Assembly (NCBI GenBank): GCA_029289235.1
Contig: JARFTZ010000056.1
Location: 37,721-101,720, forward strand
Direction of reading: 5' to 3'
From: Gammaproteobacteria bacterium
GTDB lineage: Bacteria > Pseudomonadota > Gammaproteobacteria > Burkholderiales > Rhodocyclaceae
Length of the DNA: 64,000 nucleotides
The position numbers and the translations under genes were made by a program. This document shows positions 45,918 to 54,670 of this stretch, piece after piece. A model generated the notes under the pieces. The model did not search any database, had not been told where the DNA came from, and was given only the letters and a program-made list of their open reading frames with translations. Position 1 is the first letter of the stretch. Every line of letters begins with the position of its first letter.

Positions 45918-47131
45918 AGGCCTTCCGGCAGATCGCCCCTGGCGCGCAACACGTCGAAGCAGGCCCCGATGTCATGGTAATCGACCTTGCCTGCGGGGCT
46001 TTTCTCGCGCGTGTGGTTAAGGTTGCCCGGATCAAGGATACGGAACCAGGCGCCCTGCCCGTGATCGACAAAATGCCGCCAGCAGTAGTCCCAGATGCGG
46101 TCGTACCACCCCCAGTAGGCGGCCTTGCCGGTACGCTGCGCCAGCAATCCCGCCGCGGCGAACGATTCGGCCTGAACCCAATGGTACTTGTCGCCGTCGC
46201 AGATACTGCCGTCGGGCGCAAAGCCGTAATGCACCCCGCCGTGCTGCGTATCCCAGGCGTGGCTGACCGCGGCGTCGAACAACGCCTCGGCGCGTGGCAG
46301 ATGCCAGTCGGCGGGCAAGTACGCGTCGAGTTGCAGCAGCAGCTTGGCCCATTCGGTCTGATGCCCGGGCTGGAAACCCCACGGGCGGAAGATGTTGCTC
46401 TTGTCGTGCCGGTTGTACTCCCAGTCGACGCTCCAGTCGGCGTGGTAGTGCTCCCAGACGAGGCCGTCAGCCAGCGCGGCCTGCCGGACCGTGATGTTGT
46501 GCGCCAGCGTCTCCGCGCGCTCGATGTAGCGGCGCTCGCCGGTCGCGGCGTACGCGTAGATCATCGCCTCGCAGGCGTGCATGTTCGCGTTCTGGCCGCG
46601 GTATGGCGAGAGCGTCCAGTCCGACTGCGCCTCGTCCGCATAGAGGCCGAAACCGGGTTGCCAGAAGCGCTGTTCGGCAACGCCGAAGGCTTCCTCCAAC
46701 CAACTGCGTGCCTGCTCGATGCCGCTCTTCAGGGCATGCGCATAGGCCAGCACGACGAAAGCCATGCCATAACAGTGGCGGTTAGCGTCGAGCACCGTGG
46801 CACGCCCCCCGTGCCAGTCGATCAGCCAGGCGTAGCCTCCGGTCGCCGGATCGAAAAATGCCCCGCGCAGGAAATCGACGCCGTGGCGCACGCCTTTCCG
46901 GAAACGTTCTTCACCGGTCAGCTGGAAGAGCATGGCGTGCGTGATCACGAAGCGTGTGGCGCTGACCAGGTGCCGCGTGCGCGCGTCGTAGACCGTCCCG
47001 TCGTCGAGGAAGAAGTGATACATGCCGCCGCTCGGGTCAATCGCCCGGTCAGCGTAGAAATCCATGATCCAGATGATGTGCTGGCGCAGGAAACCCGGGG
47101 AACGGAAATCAGGCAACGGAGGAATGGCCAT
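45914..47131 (-). CDS. AGE-family epimerase/isomerase (probable mannose isomerase)
   Basis: Alpha/alpha-barrel enzyme of about 405 aa of the N-acylglucosamine 2-epimerase family. Family residues include RHLVSATRFVITHAMLF, DANRHCYGMAFVVLAYAHAL, NANMHACEAMIYAYAATGE and FQPGHQTEWAKLLLQL with catalytic His pairs. The YihS/mannose isomerase branch fits best, interconverting mannose and fructose (or similar aldoses/ketoses). ATG 47131 (MAIPPLPDFRS) is preferred to the longer ORF. It is translationally coupled to the downstream fructokinase gene (ATGA). Confidence 0.82.
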   Translation of the reverse strand: MAIPPLPDFRSPGFLRQHIIWIMDFYADRAIDPSGGMYHFFLDDGTVYDARTRHLVSATRFVITHAMLFQLTGEERFRKGVRHGVDFLRGAFFDPATGGYAWLIDWHGGRATVLDANRHCYGMAFVVLAYAHALKSGIEQARSWLEEAFGVAEQRFWQPGFGLYADEAQSDWTLSPYRGQNANMHACEAMIYAYAATGERRYIERAETLAHNITVRQAALADGLVWEHYHADWSVDWEYNRHDKSNIFRPWGFQPGHQTEWAKLLLQLDAYLPADWHLPRAEALFDAAVSHAWDTQHGGVHYGFAPDGSICDGDKYHWVQAESFAAAGLLAQRTGKAAYWGWYDRIWDYCWRHFVDHGQGAWFRILDPGNLNHTREKSPAGKVDYHDIGACFDVLRARGDLPEGL

Positions 47132-47164
47132 GTTATTCGCTGAACGACAAAGACGGAGATGCAT

Positions 47165-48274
47165 TCAGATAATGATGCCGCCGCCGAGACACACGCGGCT
47201 CTCGTAAACCACCACAGACTGCCCCGGCGTCACCGCCCATTGCGGGCTGGCAAAGCGGATCAGACACTCGTCCGCATCGACACGCTCGATCTCGCACGGC
47301 GCATCGGCCTGGCGGTAACGGGTCTTGGCGCCATAGACCCAGTGTGTATGCGGGGCCTCGCCGGAAATCCACGAGAGCTGGTCGGCACGCAATTCATCGG
47401 AAAGCAGCGCCGGATGACCATGCCCCTGCACGACGTAGAGGATGTTGCGCGCCATGTCTTTCCTGGCCACGAACCACGCCTCGTGCTCGCCGGTGTCGGC
47501 GCCCTTGCCGCCCTTCACTCCACCGATCTGCAGGCCCTTGCGCTGACCGAGCGTGTGATAGGTCAGGCCATCGTGTTCGCCGAGCACGCGTTCGTCGTCG
47601 AGACAGCGGATTTCGCCCTTCTTCGGCGGCAGGTAGCGCATCAGGAATTCCTTGAACGGGCGCTCGCCGATGAAGCAGATGCCCGTCGAGTCCTTTTTGA
47701 CCGCCACGTGCAGGCCGGCATCTTCAGCCATCTTGCGCACGTCGCGCTTATAGATGTCGGCCAGCGGAAACAGCGTCTTCGACAACTGCGCCTGGTTCAG
47801 GCGGTGCAGGAAATAGCTCTGGTCCTTGGTGCCATCCTCTGCCTTCAGGAGCTGGAAACGACCATTAAACTCGCGCACGCCGGCGTAATGGCCGGTGGCG
47901 ATCTTCTCGGCGCCCATCTGCAGCGCGTGGTCGAGGAAGGCCTTGAACTTGATCTCCGAATTACAGAGCACGTCCGGGTTCGGCGTGCGGCCGGCCTGGT
48001 ATTCCTTGAGGAAAATGGAGAAGACACGCTCGCGATACTCCTTGGCGAAATTCACCACCTCGACATCGATGCCGATCGTGTCGGCGACGCTCATCACGTC
48101 GATCAGGTCCTGGCGCGACGAGCAGTATTCGTCGTCATCGTCGTCTTCCCAGTTCTTCATGAACAGGCCGACGACGTTCCAGCCCTGTTGCTTGAGCAAC
48201 AGCGCCGCCACCGACGAATCGACACCGCCGGACAAACCGACGACCACCGTTTTTCCCTTGCCTTCACTCGACAT
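47165..48274 (-). CDS. mnmA: tRNA-specific 2-thiouridylase
   Basis: MnmA (TrmU) of 369 aa, which inserts sulfur at U34 of Lys/Glu/Gln tRNAs using ATP and relayed sulfur. It has the PP-loop [33 protein letters not shown] with catalytic Cys, and [19 protein letters not shown] with the second catalytic Cys. The C-terminal beta-barrel domain is [15 protein letters not shown] 48274 is preceded by GGGGAGAG. The gene overlaps the upstream secreted-protein gene by 11 bp, part of a nudix-secreted protein-mnmA-AGE-kinase array. Confidence 0.95.
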   Translation of the reverse strand: MSSEGKGKTVVVGLSGGVDSSVAALLLKQQGWNVVGLFMKNWEDDDDDEYCSSRQDLIDVMSVADTIGIDVEVVNFAKEYRERVFSIFLKEYQAGRTPNPDVLCNSEIKFKAFLDHALQMGAEKIATGHYAGVREFNGRFQLLKAEDGTKDQSYFLHRLNQAQLSKTLFPLADIYKRDVRKMAEDAGLHVAVKKDSTGICFIGERPFKEFLMRYLPPKKGEIRCLDDERVLGEHDGLTYHTLGQRKGLQIGGVKGGKGADTGEHEAWFVARKDMARNILYVVQGHGHPALLSDELRADQLSWISGEAPHTHWVYGAKTRYRQADAPCEIERVDADECLIRFASPQWAVTPGQSVVVYESRVCLGGGIII

Positions 48275-48845
48275 TCGGGCTCTCCCCATTCAGCCACGCC
48301 GCCAACGGCATCACCGCCGCCGGCCGACCATTGTCAAAAAACCAGCTATCCACGACGAAAAGCGCACCATCGATTTCCGCAGAATTCACCGAGATCTCCT
48401 CGATCTGCGCAGAATAGTGTTCAAACACCAGAAAGCGCGAACGCAGGGCCGGCGCCAGCACGCGATGGAAACGCAGCCAGCCGTGCCGCTCCATCAGTTG
48501 CAACAGGCGGGTCGTCGTCGTCGAATGATCGATGCAATCCATCCGGCCGTAGACCGCGTCATCGGCATAGTTGCCGCCCCGATCGGCGGCGATCGGCGAC
48601 TGCTGCCCGGCCCAGGCGAGCAAGCGGCCAACCGCCTCGCCGATGATCCTTCGCTCCTCCAGCGAATTACGGGCAGCCGCCAGCCACTGCCCCACTTCGT
48701 CGAGTTGCTCATCGCTGAATTCAACCTCGGCCTGCGCCAGGCAGCCATAGTTGAAGCAGACGGAAACACGCTCCACCGCGGCGACTGAAAATGCGGCCAA
48801 GGCGATCCATGCGCCGACACACAGGCGCAACCAGCAAGCCATCAT
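48264..48845 (-). CDS. Secreted protein of unknown function with a possible Cys-His-Asp triad
   Basis: Exported protein of about 193 aa: signal peptide [23 protein letters not shown], then an N-terminal helical region and a C-terminal part. The C-terminal part contains [35 protein letters not shown] and [15 protein letters not shown]. The Cys, His and Asp in that order recall transglutaminase-like cysteine peptidases, but this is only pattern similarity. Its ATG overlaps the Nudix stop (ATGA) and its end overlaps mnmA by 11 bp. I do not recognise a named family. Confidence 0.6.
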   Translation of the reverse strand: MMACWLRLCVGAWIALAAFSVAAVERVSVCFNYGCLAQAEVEFSDEQLDEVGQWLAAARNSLEERRIIGEAVGRLLAWAGQQSPIAADRGGNYADDAVYGRMDCIDHSTTTTRLLQLMERHGWLRFHRVLAPALRSRFLVFEHYSAQIEEISVNSAEIDGALFVVDSWFFDNGRPAAVMPLAAWLNGESPNVE

Positions 48846-49288
48846 GCGTAATGGGTGATCAGTTCCAGCGGATAGCGCTTGCCGGCCTGCCAATCCTCGA
48901 TGCAGCGCAGGATCAACGGGCTGCGATGCTGGCCTGCGCAGGCTCGTACTTCGTCGAACGTCAGCCAGCGCGGGCCGATGATTCCGGCATCAAGCTGGCG
49001 CCCGGGATCGTGACCGGTGATCTCGCCACCGAAGGCAAAACGAAGGTAGGTAATGTCCTTGTCCGGATGGCGCCAGTTATAGACGCCGACCAGGAAGCGC
49101 GGCAGGAATGCATAGCCGGTCTCTTCCAGCGCCTCGCGCACGACCGCGTCGGTCAACGCCTCCTCGCACTCCAGGTGGCCGGCCGGCTGGTTGAATCGGA
49201 TGCCTTCGTCGGTTTCCTCCTCGACCAGCAGGAACTTGCCGTCGCGCTCGATGATCGCGGCCACGGTGACATGGGGTTTCCAGATCAT
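48842..49288 (-). CDS. Nudix hydrolase (NudJ-like)
   Basis: Nudix pyrophosphohydrolase of 148 aa with a full Nudix box GHLECEEALTDAVVREALEETGY (G-x5-E-x7-REUxEExGU). The N-terminus MIWKPHVTVAAIIERDGKFLLVEEETDEGIRFNQPAGHLE is typical of NudJ-type thiamine/nucleoside pyrophosphate phosphatases. In many proteobacteria NudJ precedes mnmA, as here (with one gene between). ATG 49288 follows CCGAGGCACC. The longer ORF upstream overlaps the divergent zf-CHCC promoter region and is rejected. Confidence 0.88.
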   Translation of the reverse strand: MIWKPHVTVAAIIERDGKFLLVEEETDEGIRFNQPAGHLECEEALTDAVVREALEETGYAFLPRFLVGVYNWRHPDKDITYLRFAFGGEITGHDPGRQLDAGIIGPRWLTFDEVRACAGQHRSPLILRCIEDWQAGKRYPLELITHYA

Positions 49289-49448
49289 GGGGGTGCCTCG
49301 GGGTCTGCAAAGGCAGTATTTTAGCGCCATCCCGCCGGCGAAATCGGCTAGAATTTCCGCCTGCCCGCGCGCTGGCAACGAACCGGAACAGGCCCTGCCT
49401 CCCGCCGGCAATCCACCGATACAGAACACGCCACTCCCGGAAACAACC

Positions 49449-49634
49449 ATGGCCGACAACAAGACCGTCGAAGTCACCGCTCACGACCTGCCGCTGCACT
49501 GCCCGCCTGCCGGCACCGTCGCCTGGAACCTGCATCCGCGTGTGTATCTTGACGTGCTGCAGACCGGCGAAGTGACTTGCCCTTACTGCAGCACCCACTA
49601 CGTCTTCAAGGGCGACGCCCCCAAGGGCCACTGA
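49449..49634 (+). CDS. CHCC-type zinc-finger protein
   Basis: Protein of 61 aa with a zf-CHCC motif: Cys in LHCPP, His in NLHPRVYLD and the pair CPYC, followed by STHYVFKGD. Bacterial homologues of the NDUFS6 zinc domain of complex I have this layout and size. ATG 49449 (MADNKTVEV) is inside a longer ORF, whose upstream part crosses the nudix start and is not homologous. It is followed after 10 bp by waaF. Confidence 0.82.
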   Translation: MADNKTVEVTAHDLPLHCPPAGTVAWNLHPRVYLDVLQTGEVTCPYCSTHYVFKGDAPKGH

Positions 49635-49644
49635 CGCGCCGCGC

Positions 49645-50688
49645 ATGAAGGCATTTCGCGCACTGGTCGTCGCTCCGGCCTGGATCGGCGACACGGTCAT
49701 GGCCCAGCCGCTGTTCATGCGCCTGCACCGGACATTTCCCGGCCTGCAACTCGACGCGCTCGCCGCGCCCTGGGTCGCGCCGGTGCTGCGCCGCATGCCC
49801 GAAATCGGCGAGATCATCGACAATCCGTTCGCCCACGGGGAACTGTCGCTCGCTGCGCGCTTCCGTCTCGGACGGCAACTCGCGCAACGGCGCTACCGAC
49901 AGACCTATGTCCTTCCCAATTCGGCCAAGTCGGCGCTGATCCCCTTTTTCGCCGGCATTCCCGAACGCATCGGCTTTACCGGAGAAGCCCGCTACGGCCT
50001 GCTCAACGTTCGCCACACGCTCGACGAGAACGCGCTGCCGCAGATGGCCGAGCGCTTCGCCCAACTGGCACAGGCGCCCGGATCGCCGCTGCTTCGTCCG
50101 CTCGAGTACCCGCGCCTGACCTCGACGCCGGAGCACCAGGCGACAACACTGGCCACGCTCGGCATCGAGCGCCCGCCGCGCATCGCCATATTCTGCCCCG
50201 GCGCCGAGTACGGGCCTGCCAAACGCTGGCCGACGAGCCATTTCGCGGCACTGGCCGACGGACTGGCCGCACGCGGCTACGCCGTCTGGCTGCTCGGCTC
50301 GGGCAAGGACAAGGCTGCCGGCGACGAGATTATCCGCCTGTCGGAGACCGCCACACCCCGCAACTTCTGCGGGGAGACCTCCCTGGCACAGGCCATCGAC
50401 CTGATCGGCGCAGCCGACTTCGTTGTCTGCAACGACTCCGGCCTGATGCATGTATCCGCGGCGCTCGACAAACCGCTGGTGGCACTCTATGGCTCATCCT
50501 CGCCGGGATTCACGCCGCCGCTCTCCGACCGGGCGACGATCCTCAGCCTCAACCTCGACTGCAGCCCCTGCTTCAAGCGCGAATGCCCGCTCGGCCATCT
50601 GGACTGCCTGAACAAGCTCACCCCCCAGCGCGTGCTGGAAGCCTGTCTGGCGGCCGGGGCGACAGGAATGACCGGAGAGAACTCATGA
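49645..50688 (+). CDS. waaF: Lipopolysaccharide heptosyltransferase II
   Basis: GT9 heptosyltransferase of 347 aa acting on the LPS inner core at the cytoplasmic face. It has ALVVAPAWIGDTVMAQPLFMRLH (N-terminal fold, catalytic Asp region), FCPGAEYGPAKRWPTSHFAALAD (donor binding) and VCNDSGLMHVSAALDKPLVALYGSSSPGFTPPLS. The PAWIGD and GAEYGPAKRWP motifs distinguish WaaF from WaaC. Its TGA overlaps the ATG of the NTF2-like gene. Confidence 0.92.
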   Translation: MKAFRALVVAPAWIGDTVMAQPLFMRLHRTFPGLQLDALAAPWVAPVLRRMPEIGEIIDNPFAHGELSLAARFRLGRQLAQRRYRQTYVLPNSAKSALIPFFAGIPERIGFTGEARYGLLNVRHTLDENALPQMAERFAQLAQAPGSPLLRPLEYPRLTSTPEHQATTLATLGIERPPRIAIFCPGAEYGPAKRWPTSHFAALADGLAARGYAVWLLGSGKDKAAGDEIIRLSETATPRNFCGETSLAQAIDLIGAADFVVCNDSGLMHVSAALDKPLVALYGSSSPGFTPPLSDRATILSLNLDCSPCFKRECPLGHLDCLNKLTPQRVLEACLAAGATGMTGENS

Positions 50689-51122
50689 CCACCCTCTACA
50701 CGACGGCGGAAGATGCTGAAGAAGCCTTTTACGAAGCGATCGGGCGTGCCGACCTGGACGCGCTGATGGCCACCTGGTCCGACGATGAGGAAATCGTCTG
50801 CATCCATCCGACCGGACAGCGCATGGACGGCCACGCCGCCATCCGCGAAAGCTGGCGCTCGATCTTCGAGAGCAACCCGCGCTTTTCGGTGCATATCCGC
50901 AGCAAGATTCGCTGGCAGAGCCTGCTGCTCTGCGTGCACAGCGTCGTCGAAACCCTGTATCTGGAGAACGACCGGACCACCCACGGCCCGATGCTGACCA
51001 CCAACGTCTTCATCCGCGGCGCCAACGGCTGGCGATTGCTGTCAAGGCACACGTCGGCGGCGGCCGAAGCCTCGGACGGCGAGAACGATGACCTCGACAC
51101 GAAACAACACACGCTGCACTGA
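50685..51122 (+). CDS. NTF2/SnoaL-like protein (DUF4440-type)
   Basis: Cystatin-like cone-fold protein of 145 aa. It has an N-terminal helix EDAEEAFYEAIGRADLDALMATWSDDEEIVCIHPTG, then RMDGHAAIRESWRSIF and a beta-sheet ending ANGWRLLSRHTS. It resembles YybH/SgcJ-type small-ligand-binding or dimerisation proteins, and specific function is unknown. ATG 50685 lies in an ATGA overlap with waaF and is preceded by GGAGAGAACTC, so it is translationally coupled. Confidence 0.8.
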   Translation: MTTLYTTAEDAEEAFYEAIGRADLDALMATWSDDEEIVCIHPTGQRMDGHAAIRESWRSIFESNPRFSVHIRSKIRWQSLLLCVHSVVETLYLENDRTTHGPMLTTNVFIRGANGWRLLSRHTSAAAEASDGENDDLDTKQHTLH

Positions 51123-51148
51123 GAGGTTGTAATCAAACGGCGAACACC

Positions 51149-51248
51149 CACCACAGAGACATAGAGACGCGGAGTTTTCGCAGAGAAAACCCTTATAAAC
51201 AAATCGCTTCTCTCTGTGTTCCCTCTATGTCTCTGCGCCTCTGTGGTG
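51149..51248. repeat. Intergenic inverted-repeat element (CACCACAGAG family)
   Basis: About 100 bp with 10-bp perfect terminal arms CACCACAGAG/CTCTGTGGTG and further imperfect pairing (ACATAGAG with CTCTATGT). It is non-coding and lies between the converging NTF2-like and xylA genes. It resembles in size and design the element at 26134-26234, although the sequence of the arms differs. Confidence 0.78.
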
Positions 51249-51283
51249 AGGTTTTCAAGACCAACCGCTATGCACTGAAGGCA

Positions 51284-51303
51284 GCGGAGAGTTTCCTCTC
51301 CGC
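51284..51303 (-). terminator. Hairpin downstream of xylA
   Basis: GCGGAGAG-TTTC-CTCTCCGC, a perfect 8-bp stem starting 11 bp past the xylA stop on the minus strand. There is no T-run, so its strength is uncertain; it probably marks the end of the xyl operon. Confidence 0.5.
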
Positions 51304-51314
51304 CGCTCTCCCGA

Positions 51315-52631
51315 TTACATGCAGCGGTTGACGATGTTTTCGAGCATTTCCTGACGCCCGGAGCGCGGTGTCGGTTCCAGCCCTTCCTTGACGGCCTGGT
51401 CGGCCACGGCGGCAAGGTCGACTTTCCCGGTCATGATCCGCTGCCCGAGATCGCCGTCCCAACCGGCGTAACGTTGTGCCTTGAAGGCGCCGAGCCTGTC
51501 ATCCTCGATCATCCGTGCGGCGATCAGCAACCCCTGCGCCAACGTGTCGATGCCGCCGACGTGTGCATGCACGAGGTCGACGGCGTCAACGCTCTGCCGG
51601 CGAATCTTCGCATCGAAGTTGAATCCGCCCTGGGTCAGACCGCCGGCCTTGAGCACGTGGTACAGCGCCAGCGCCGCCTCGCCGGCGTCGTTGGGGAACT
51701 GGTCCGTGTCCCAGCCGTTCTGGGAGTCGCCGCGATTGGCGTCGACCGAACCGAAGCAGCCCAGCGCCGTGGCTAGCGCCACTTCGTGTTCGAAGCTGTG
51801 TCCGGCCAGCGTGGCGTGGTTGCATTCGATGTTGACCCTGACCTCCTTTTCCAGCCCGTACTGCTTGAGGAAGCCATAAACAGTGGACACGTCGAAATCG
51901 TACTGGTGCTTGGTCGGCTCCATCGGTTTCGGCTCGATCAGAATCTGGCCGGAGAAACCGATCTTGTACTTGTGCTCCACGACCATCGACAGGAAGCGGC
52001 CGAGTTGATCGAGTTCACGCTTGAGATCGGTGTTGAGCAGCGTGTCGTAGCCCTCGCGCCCGCCCCAGAGCACGTAGTTTTCGCCGCCCAGGCGATGCGT
52101 CGCTTCCAGTGCGTCACGCACCTGCACCGCAGCGCAGGCGAATACTTCAGGGTCCGGGTTGGTTGCCGCACCGGCCATGTAGCGCGGGTGCGAGAACAGG
52201 TTGGCGGTACCCCAGAGCAGTTTCACGCCGGTCCGTTCCTGCGCTTCCGCCGCCTTGTCGACCATGTGGGCGAAGGCCTTCTGGCTTTCGCGCAACGGCC
52301 CCAGTTCCGGCGCGAGATCGCGGTCGTGGAAGGTGTAGAAAGGAACACCGAGCTTCTGCACGAAGGCCATCGCTTCATCGAGTTTTAGCTCGGCCAGCGC
52401 CAGCGGATCGCCGCCCTTGTGCCAGGGCCGGTCGAAGGTGCCGCTGCCGAACATGTCGCTGCCGTTGGAACAGAACGTGTGCCAATAGCAGACGGCAATG
52501 CGCAGGTGCTCTTCCATCGTCCGGCCGAGCACGACGCGCTTGGCGTCGTACCAGCGATAGGTCAGCAGATCATCGCTGTCCGGGCCGGCATAACGGATCG
52601 GCTCGATCGCCGCAAAATAGCTTTCTGTCAT
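51315..52631 (-). CDS. xylA: Xylose isomerase
   Basis: Group II xylose isomerase of 438 aa (E. coli 440), converting D-xylose to D-xylulose and, less well, glucose to fructose. Metal- and sugar-binding stretches are visible: [11 protein letters not shown] with the catalytic His, [54 protein letters not shown] and [26 protein letters not shown] precedes the ATG. It is last in the xylF-G-H-glucokinase-xylA series. No xylulokinase gene is in the window. Confidence 0.96.
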   Translation of the reverse strand: MTESYFAAIEPIRYAGPDSDDLLTYRWYDAKRVVLGRTMEEHLRIAVCYWHTFCSNGSDMFGSGTFDRPWHKGGDPLALAELKLDEAMAFVQKLGVPFYTFHDRDLAPELGPLRESQKAFAHMVDKAAEAQERTGVKLLWGTANLFSHPRYMAGAATNPDPEVFACAAVQVRDALEATHRLGGENYVLWGGREGYDTLLNTDLKRELDQLGRFLSMVVEHKYKIGFSGQILIEPKPMEPTKHQYDFDVSTVYGFLKQYGLEKEVRVNIECNHATLAGHSFEHEVALATALGCFGSVDANRGDSQNGWDTDQFPNDAGEAALALYHVLKAGGLTQGGFNFDAKIRRQSVDAVDLVHAHVGGIDTLAQGLLIAARMIEDDRLGAFKAQRYAGWDGDLGQRIMTGKVDLAAVADQAVKEGLEPTPRSGRQEMLENIVNRCM

Positions 52632-52678
52632 TTACGTTTCTCCTTGGGTTAATCGCTGCCGCGGCACAGGTGACTGAG

Positions 52679-53440
52679 TCACTTCGTCGCGCGGGGGTTG
52701 TTCAGTTGCTCCTCGGCGTAGAGGGCCGCGCCGACGATACCGGCCTGGTTCAGGAAGCTGGCAGCCACCACCGGCGCCTTGGTGGTGAGCATCGGAGCAT
52801 ATTCGTGCAACGTGGCGCTGACCGCACCGCCGAGCACGATGAGATCGGGCCAGAGCAATGCTTCCAGGGTACGCAGATAGAGGTTGAGGCGATCGCCCCA
52901 GACAGCCCAGGACAACCCCTGCGTCACGCGAACCGCCTCCGAAGCGTAGCGCTCGGCTTCATGTCCGTTTTCCAGATAGACATGCCCGAGTTCGGTATTC
53001 GGCTGCAGGTGCCCGGCGCTGAACAGGGCGGTCCCGAGACCGGTGCCGATCGTCACGATCAGCACTTCGCCGGGGTGATCCTTGCCGGCACCGAAGCGCA
53101 TTTCAGCCATTCCGGCCACGTCGGCATCGTTGGCGATGTGCACCGGCATGCCGATCTCGCGGCCAAAATAGTCGGCAATCGGCAAGTCGATGAACGATTT
53201 GTCGACATTCGATGCCGTGCGCGAAATGCCGTGCTGGATGGCCGCCGGAAAACCGATGCCGATCGGGCCGTTCCAGCGATGGCGCTCGACGACCGCGCGC
53301 AGCGCCTCCCCGACGGCCTGCGGCGTGGCGGGCCGCGGCGTATCAACGCGGAGATGCTCGCTGACGAGTTCGCCGGTGCCCGTCTCGACGATCGCGGACT
53401 TGATGCCCGTGCCGCCGACGTCAATGCCCAGGATTTGCAA
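52679..53440 (-). CDS. ppgK: Polyphosphate glucokinase (ROK family)
   Basis: Kinase of 253 aa. The ROK phosphate loop is GIDVGGTGIKSAIVETGTG. Polyphosphate-glucokinase signatures are FPAAIQHGISRTASNVDKSFID, ANDADVAGMAEMRFGAGK, GTGLGTALFSAGHLQPNTELGH and GLSWAVWGDRLNLYL. The family phosphorylates glucose with inorganic polyphosphate (often also ATP). The start is a TTG at 53440 with GGAAAGGA upstream, and the protein then begins MQILGIDVGG as expected. Its place between xylH and xylA suggests that glucose enters through this transporter. Confidence 0.85.
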   Translation of the reverse strand: MQILGIDVGGTGIKSAIVETGTGELVSEHLRVDTPRPATPQAVGEALRAVVERHRWNGPIGIGFPAAIQHGISRTASNVDKSFIDLPIADYFGREIGMPVHIANDADVAGMAEMRFGAGKDHPGEVLIVTIGTGLGTALFSAGHLQPNTELGHVYLENGHEAERYASEAVRVTQGLSWAVWGDRLNLYLRTLEALLWPDLIVLGGAVSATLHEYAPMLTTKAPVVAASFLNQAGIVGAALYAEEQLNNPRATK

Positions 53441-53464
53441 GATAGCGTCCTTTCCTCATTCGTT

Positions 53465-54610
53465 TCAGCGTTCGCTGCCGGCGCCCGATACCACGTCGAT
53501 CCATACCGCCAGCAGCAGGATCGCGCCCTTGACGATCATCTGCCAGAACGATTCGACGCCGAGCATCGACATGCCGTTGTCGAGACTGGCCATGATCAGC
53601 GCGCCGATCAGCGCGCCATAGACCGTTCCCACGCCACCGCGGCTTGACGCGCCGCCAATGAAGCAGGAAGCGATGGCGTCGAGTTCGCCGAGCGTCCCGG
53701 CGGACGGCGAACCGGCGGCGAGACGGGCGGTGGTGGTCAGCCCGGCGAAGGCGGCCATCAGCCCCATCATCCCGAACACCAGCATCTTCACCGCCCGCAC
53801 GTTGACGCCGGACAGGCGCGTCGCCTCGAGATTGGAACCAACCGAATAGATCCGCCGCCCGAACACCGTCTGGTTGGCCATGAAGCTGAAAACACCGAGG
53901 ATGACCAGCGTCACGAGGACCGGAACCGGAATCCCCTCGTACTGGTTCAGCGTATAGACGAAGCCGACGATCAGCACGCCGATGACGCCCAGCTTGCCCA
54001 GATCCTGCCAGAGCGGCGGCACGGCCAGACCGTGCTGCGCGCGTCCGGCGCGGGTCCGGAAGGTCAGGAAGGCCATCAGCGCGAACACCGCAACGCCGAG
54101 GAAATTGCCGAGCATCATCGGCAGATACGCCTGCCCGATCATGATCATCGGCTCGGACTCCAACGGCACGGTCGTCCCCTTGGTGATGCCGAGCAGAATG
54201 CCGCGGAACGCCAGGAACCCGGCCAGGCTGACGATGAACGACGGCACGCGCAGGTAGGCCACCCAATAGCCGTTGAACAGGCCGATGCCGATGCCGAGCG
54301 CGACCACGATCAGGATGATCAGCGGCATCGGCAGCTGATAGGTGTAATCGAGGATCGCCGCGATTCCACCGAGCAGGCCGAGCGATGCCCCCACGGAGAG
54401 GTCGATTTCGCCGGAGATGATGATGAACACCATGCCCGATGCCAGCATCCCGGTGATGGCCATCTGCCGCAGCAGGTTGGAGAAGTTGCGCGGCGTCAGG
54501 AACGCGCCGTCGGTCAGCTGTTCGAAGAACAGCCAGATCATCGCGATGGCGAGCAGCAGCGCGAGAATCTTGTATTGCGAAAAGAAGCGTTTGAAATCGC
54601 GGGTCGTCAT
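53465..54610 (-). CDS. xylH: Xylose ABC transporter permease
   Basis: BPD_transp_2 family permease of 381 aa with about ten helices. It has LRQMAITGMLASGMVFIIISGEIDLSVGASLGLLG, FIVSLAGFLAFRGILLGIT, YSVGSNLEATRLSGVNV and FIGGASSRGGVGTVYGALIGALIMASLDNGMSMLG. The combination with XylF- and XylG-like genes points to XylH. It lies 60 bp after xylG and 24 bp before the glucokinase gene. Confidence 0.92.
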   Translation of the reverse strand: MTTRDFKRFFSQYKILALLLAIAMIWLFFEQLTDGAFLTPRNFSNLLRQMAITGMLASGMVFIIISGEIDLSVGASLGLLGGIAAILDYTYQLPMPLIILIVVALGIGIGLFNGYWVAYLRVPSFIVSLAGFLAFRGILLGITKGTTVPLESEPMIMIGQAYLPMMLGNFLGVAVFALMAFLTFRTRAGRAQHGLAVPPLWQDLGKLGVIGVLIVGFVYTLNQYEGIPVPVLVTLVILGVFSFMANQTVFGRRIYSVGSNLEATRLSGVNVRAVKMLVFGMMGLMAAFAGLTTTARLAAGSPSAGTLGELDAIASCFIGGASSRGGVGTVYGALIGALIMASLDNGMSMLGVESFWQMIVKGAILLLAVWIDVVSGAGSER

Positions 54611-54670
54611 GTTCGTATCACCTTCCCTGTGAAGTCTTGAAGTGAGTGCGGATCCGGCGGATTGCGCGAA

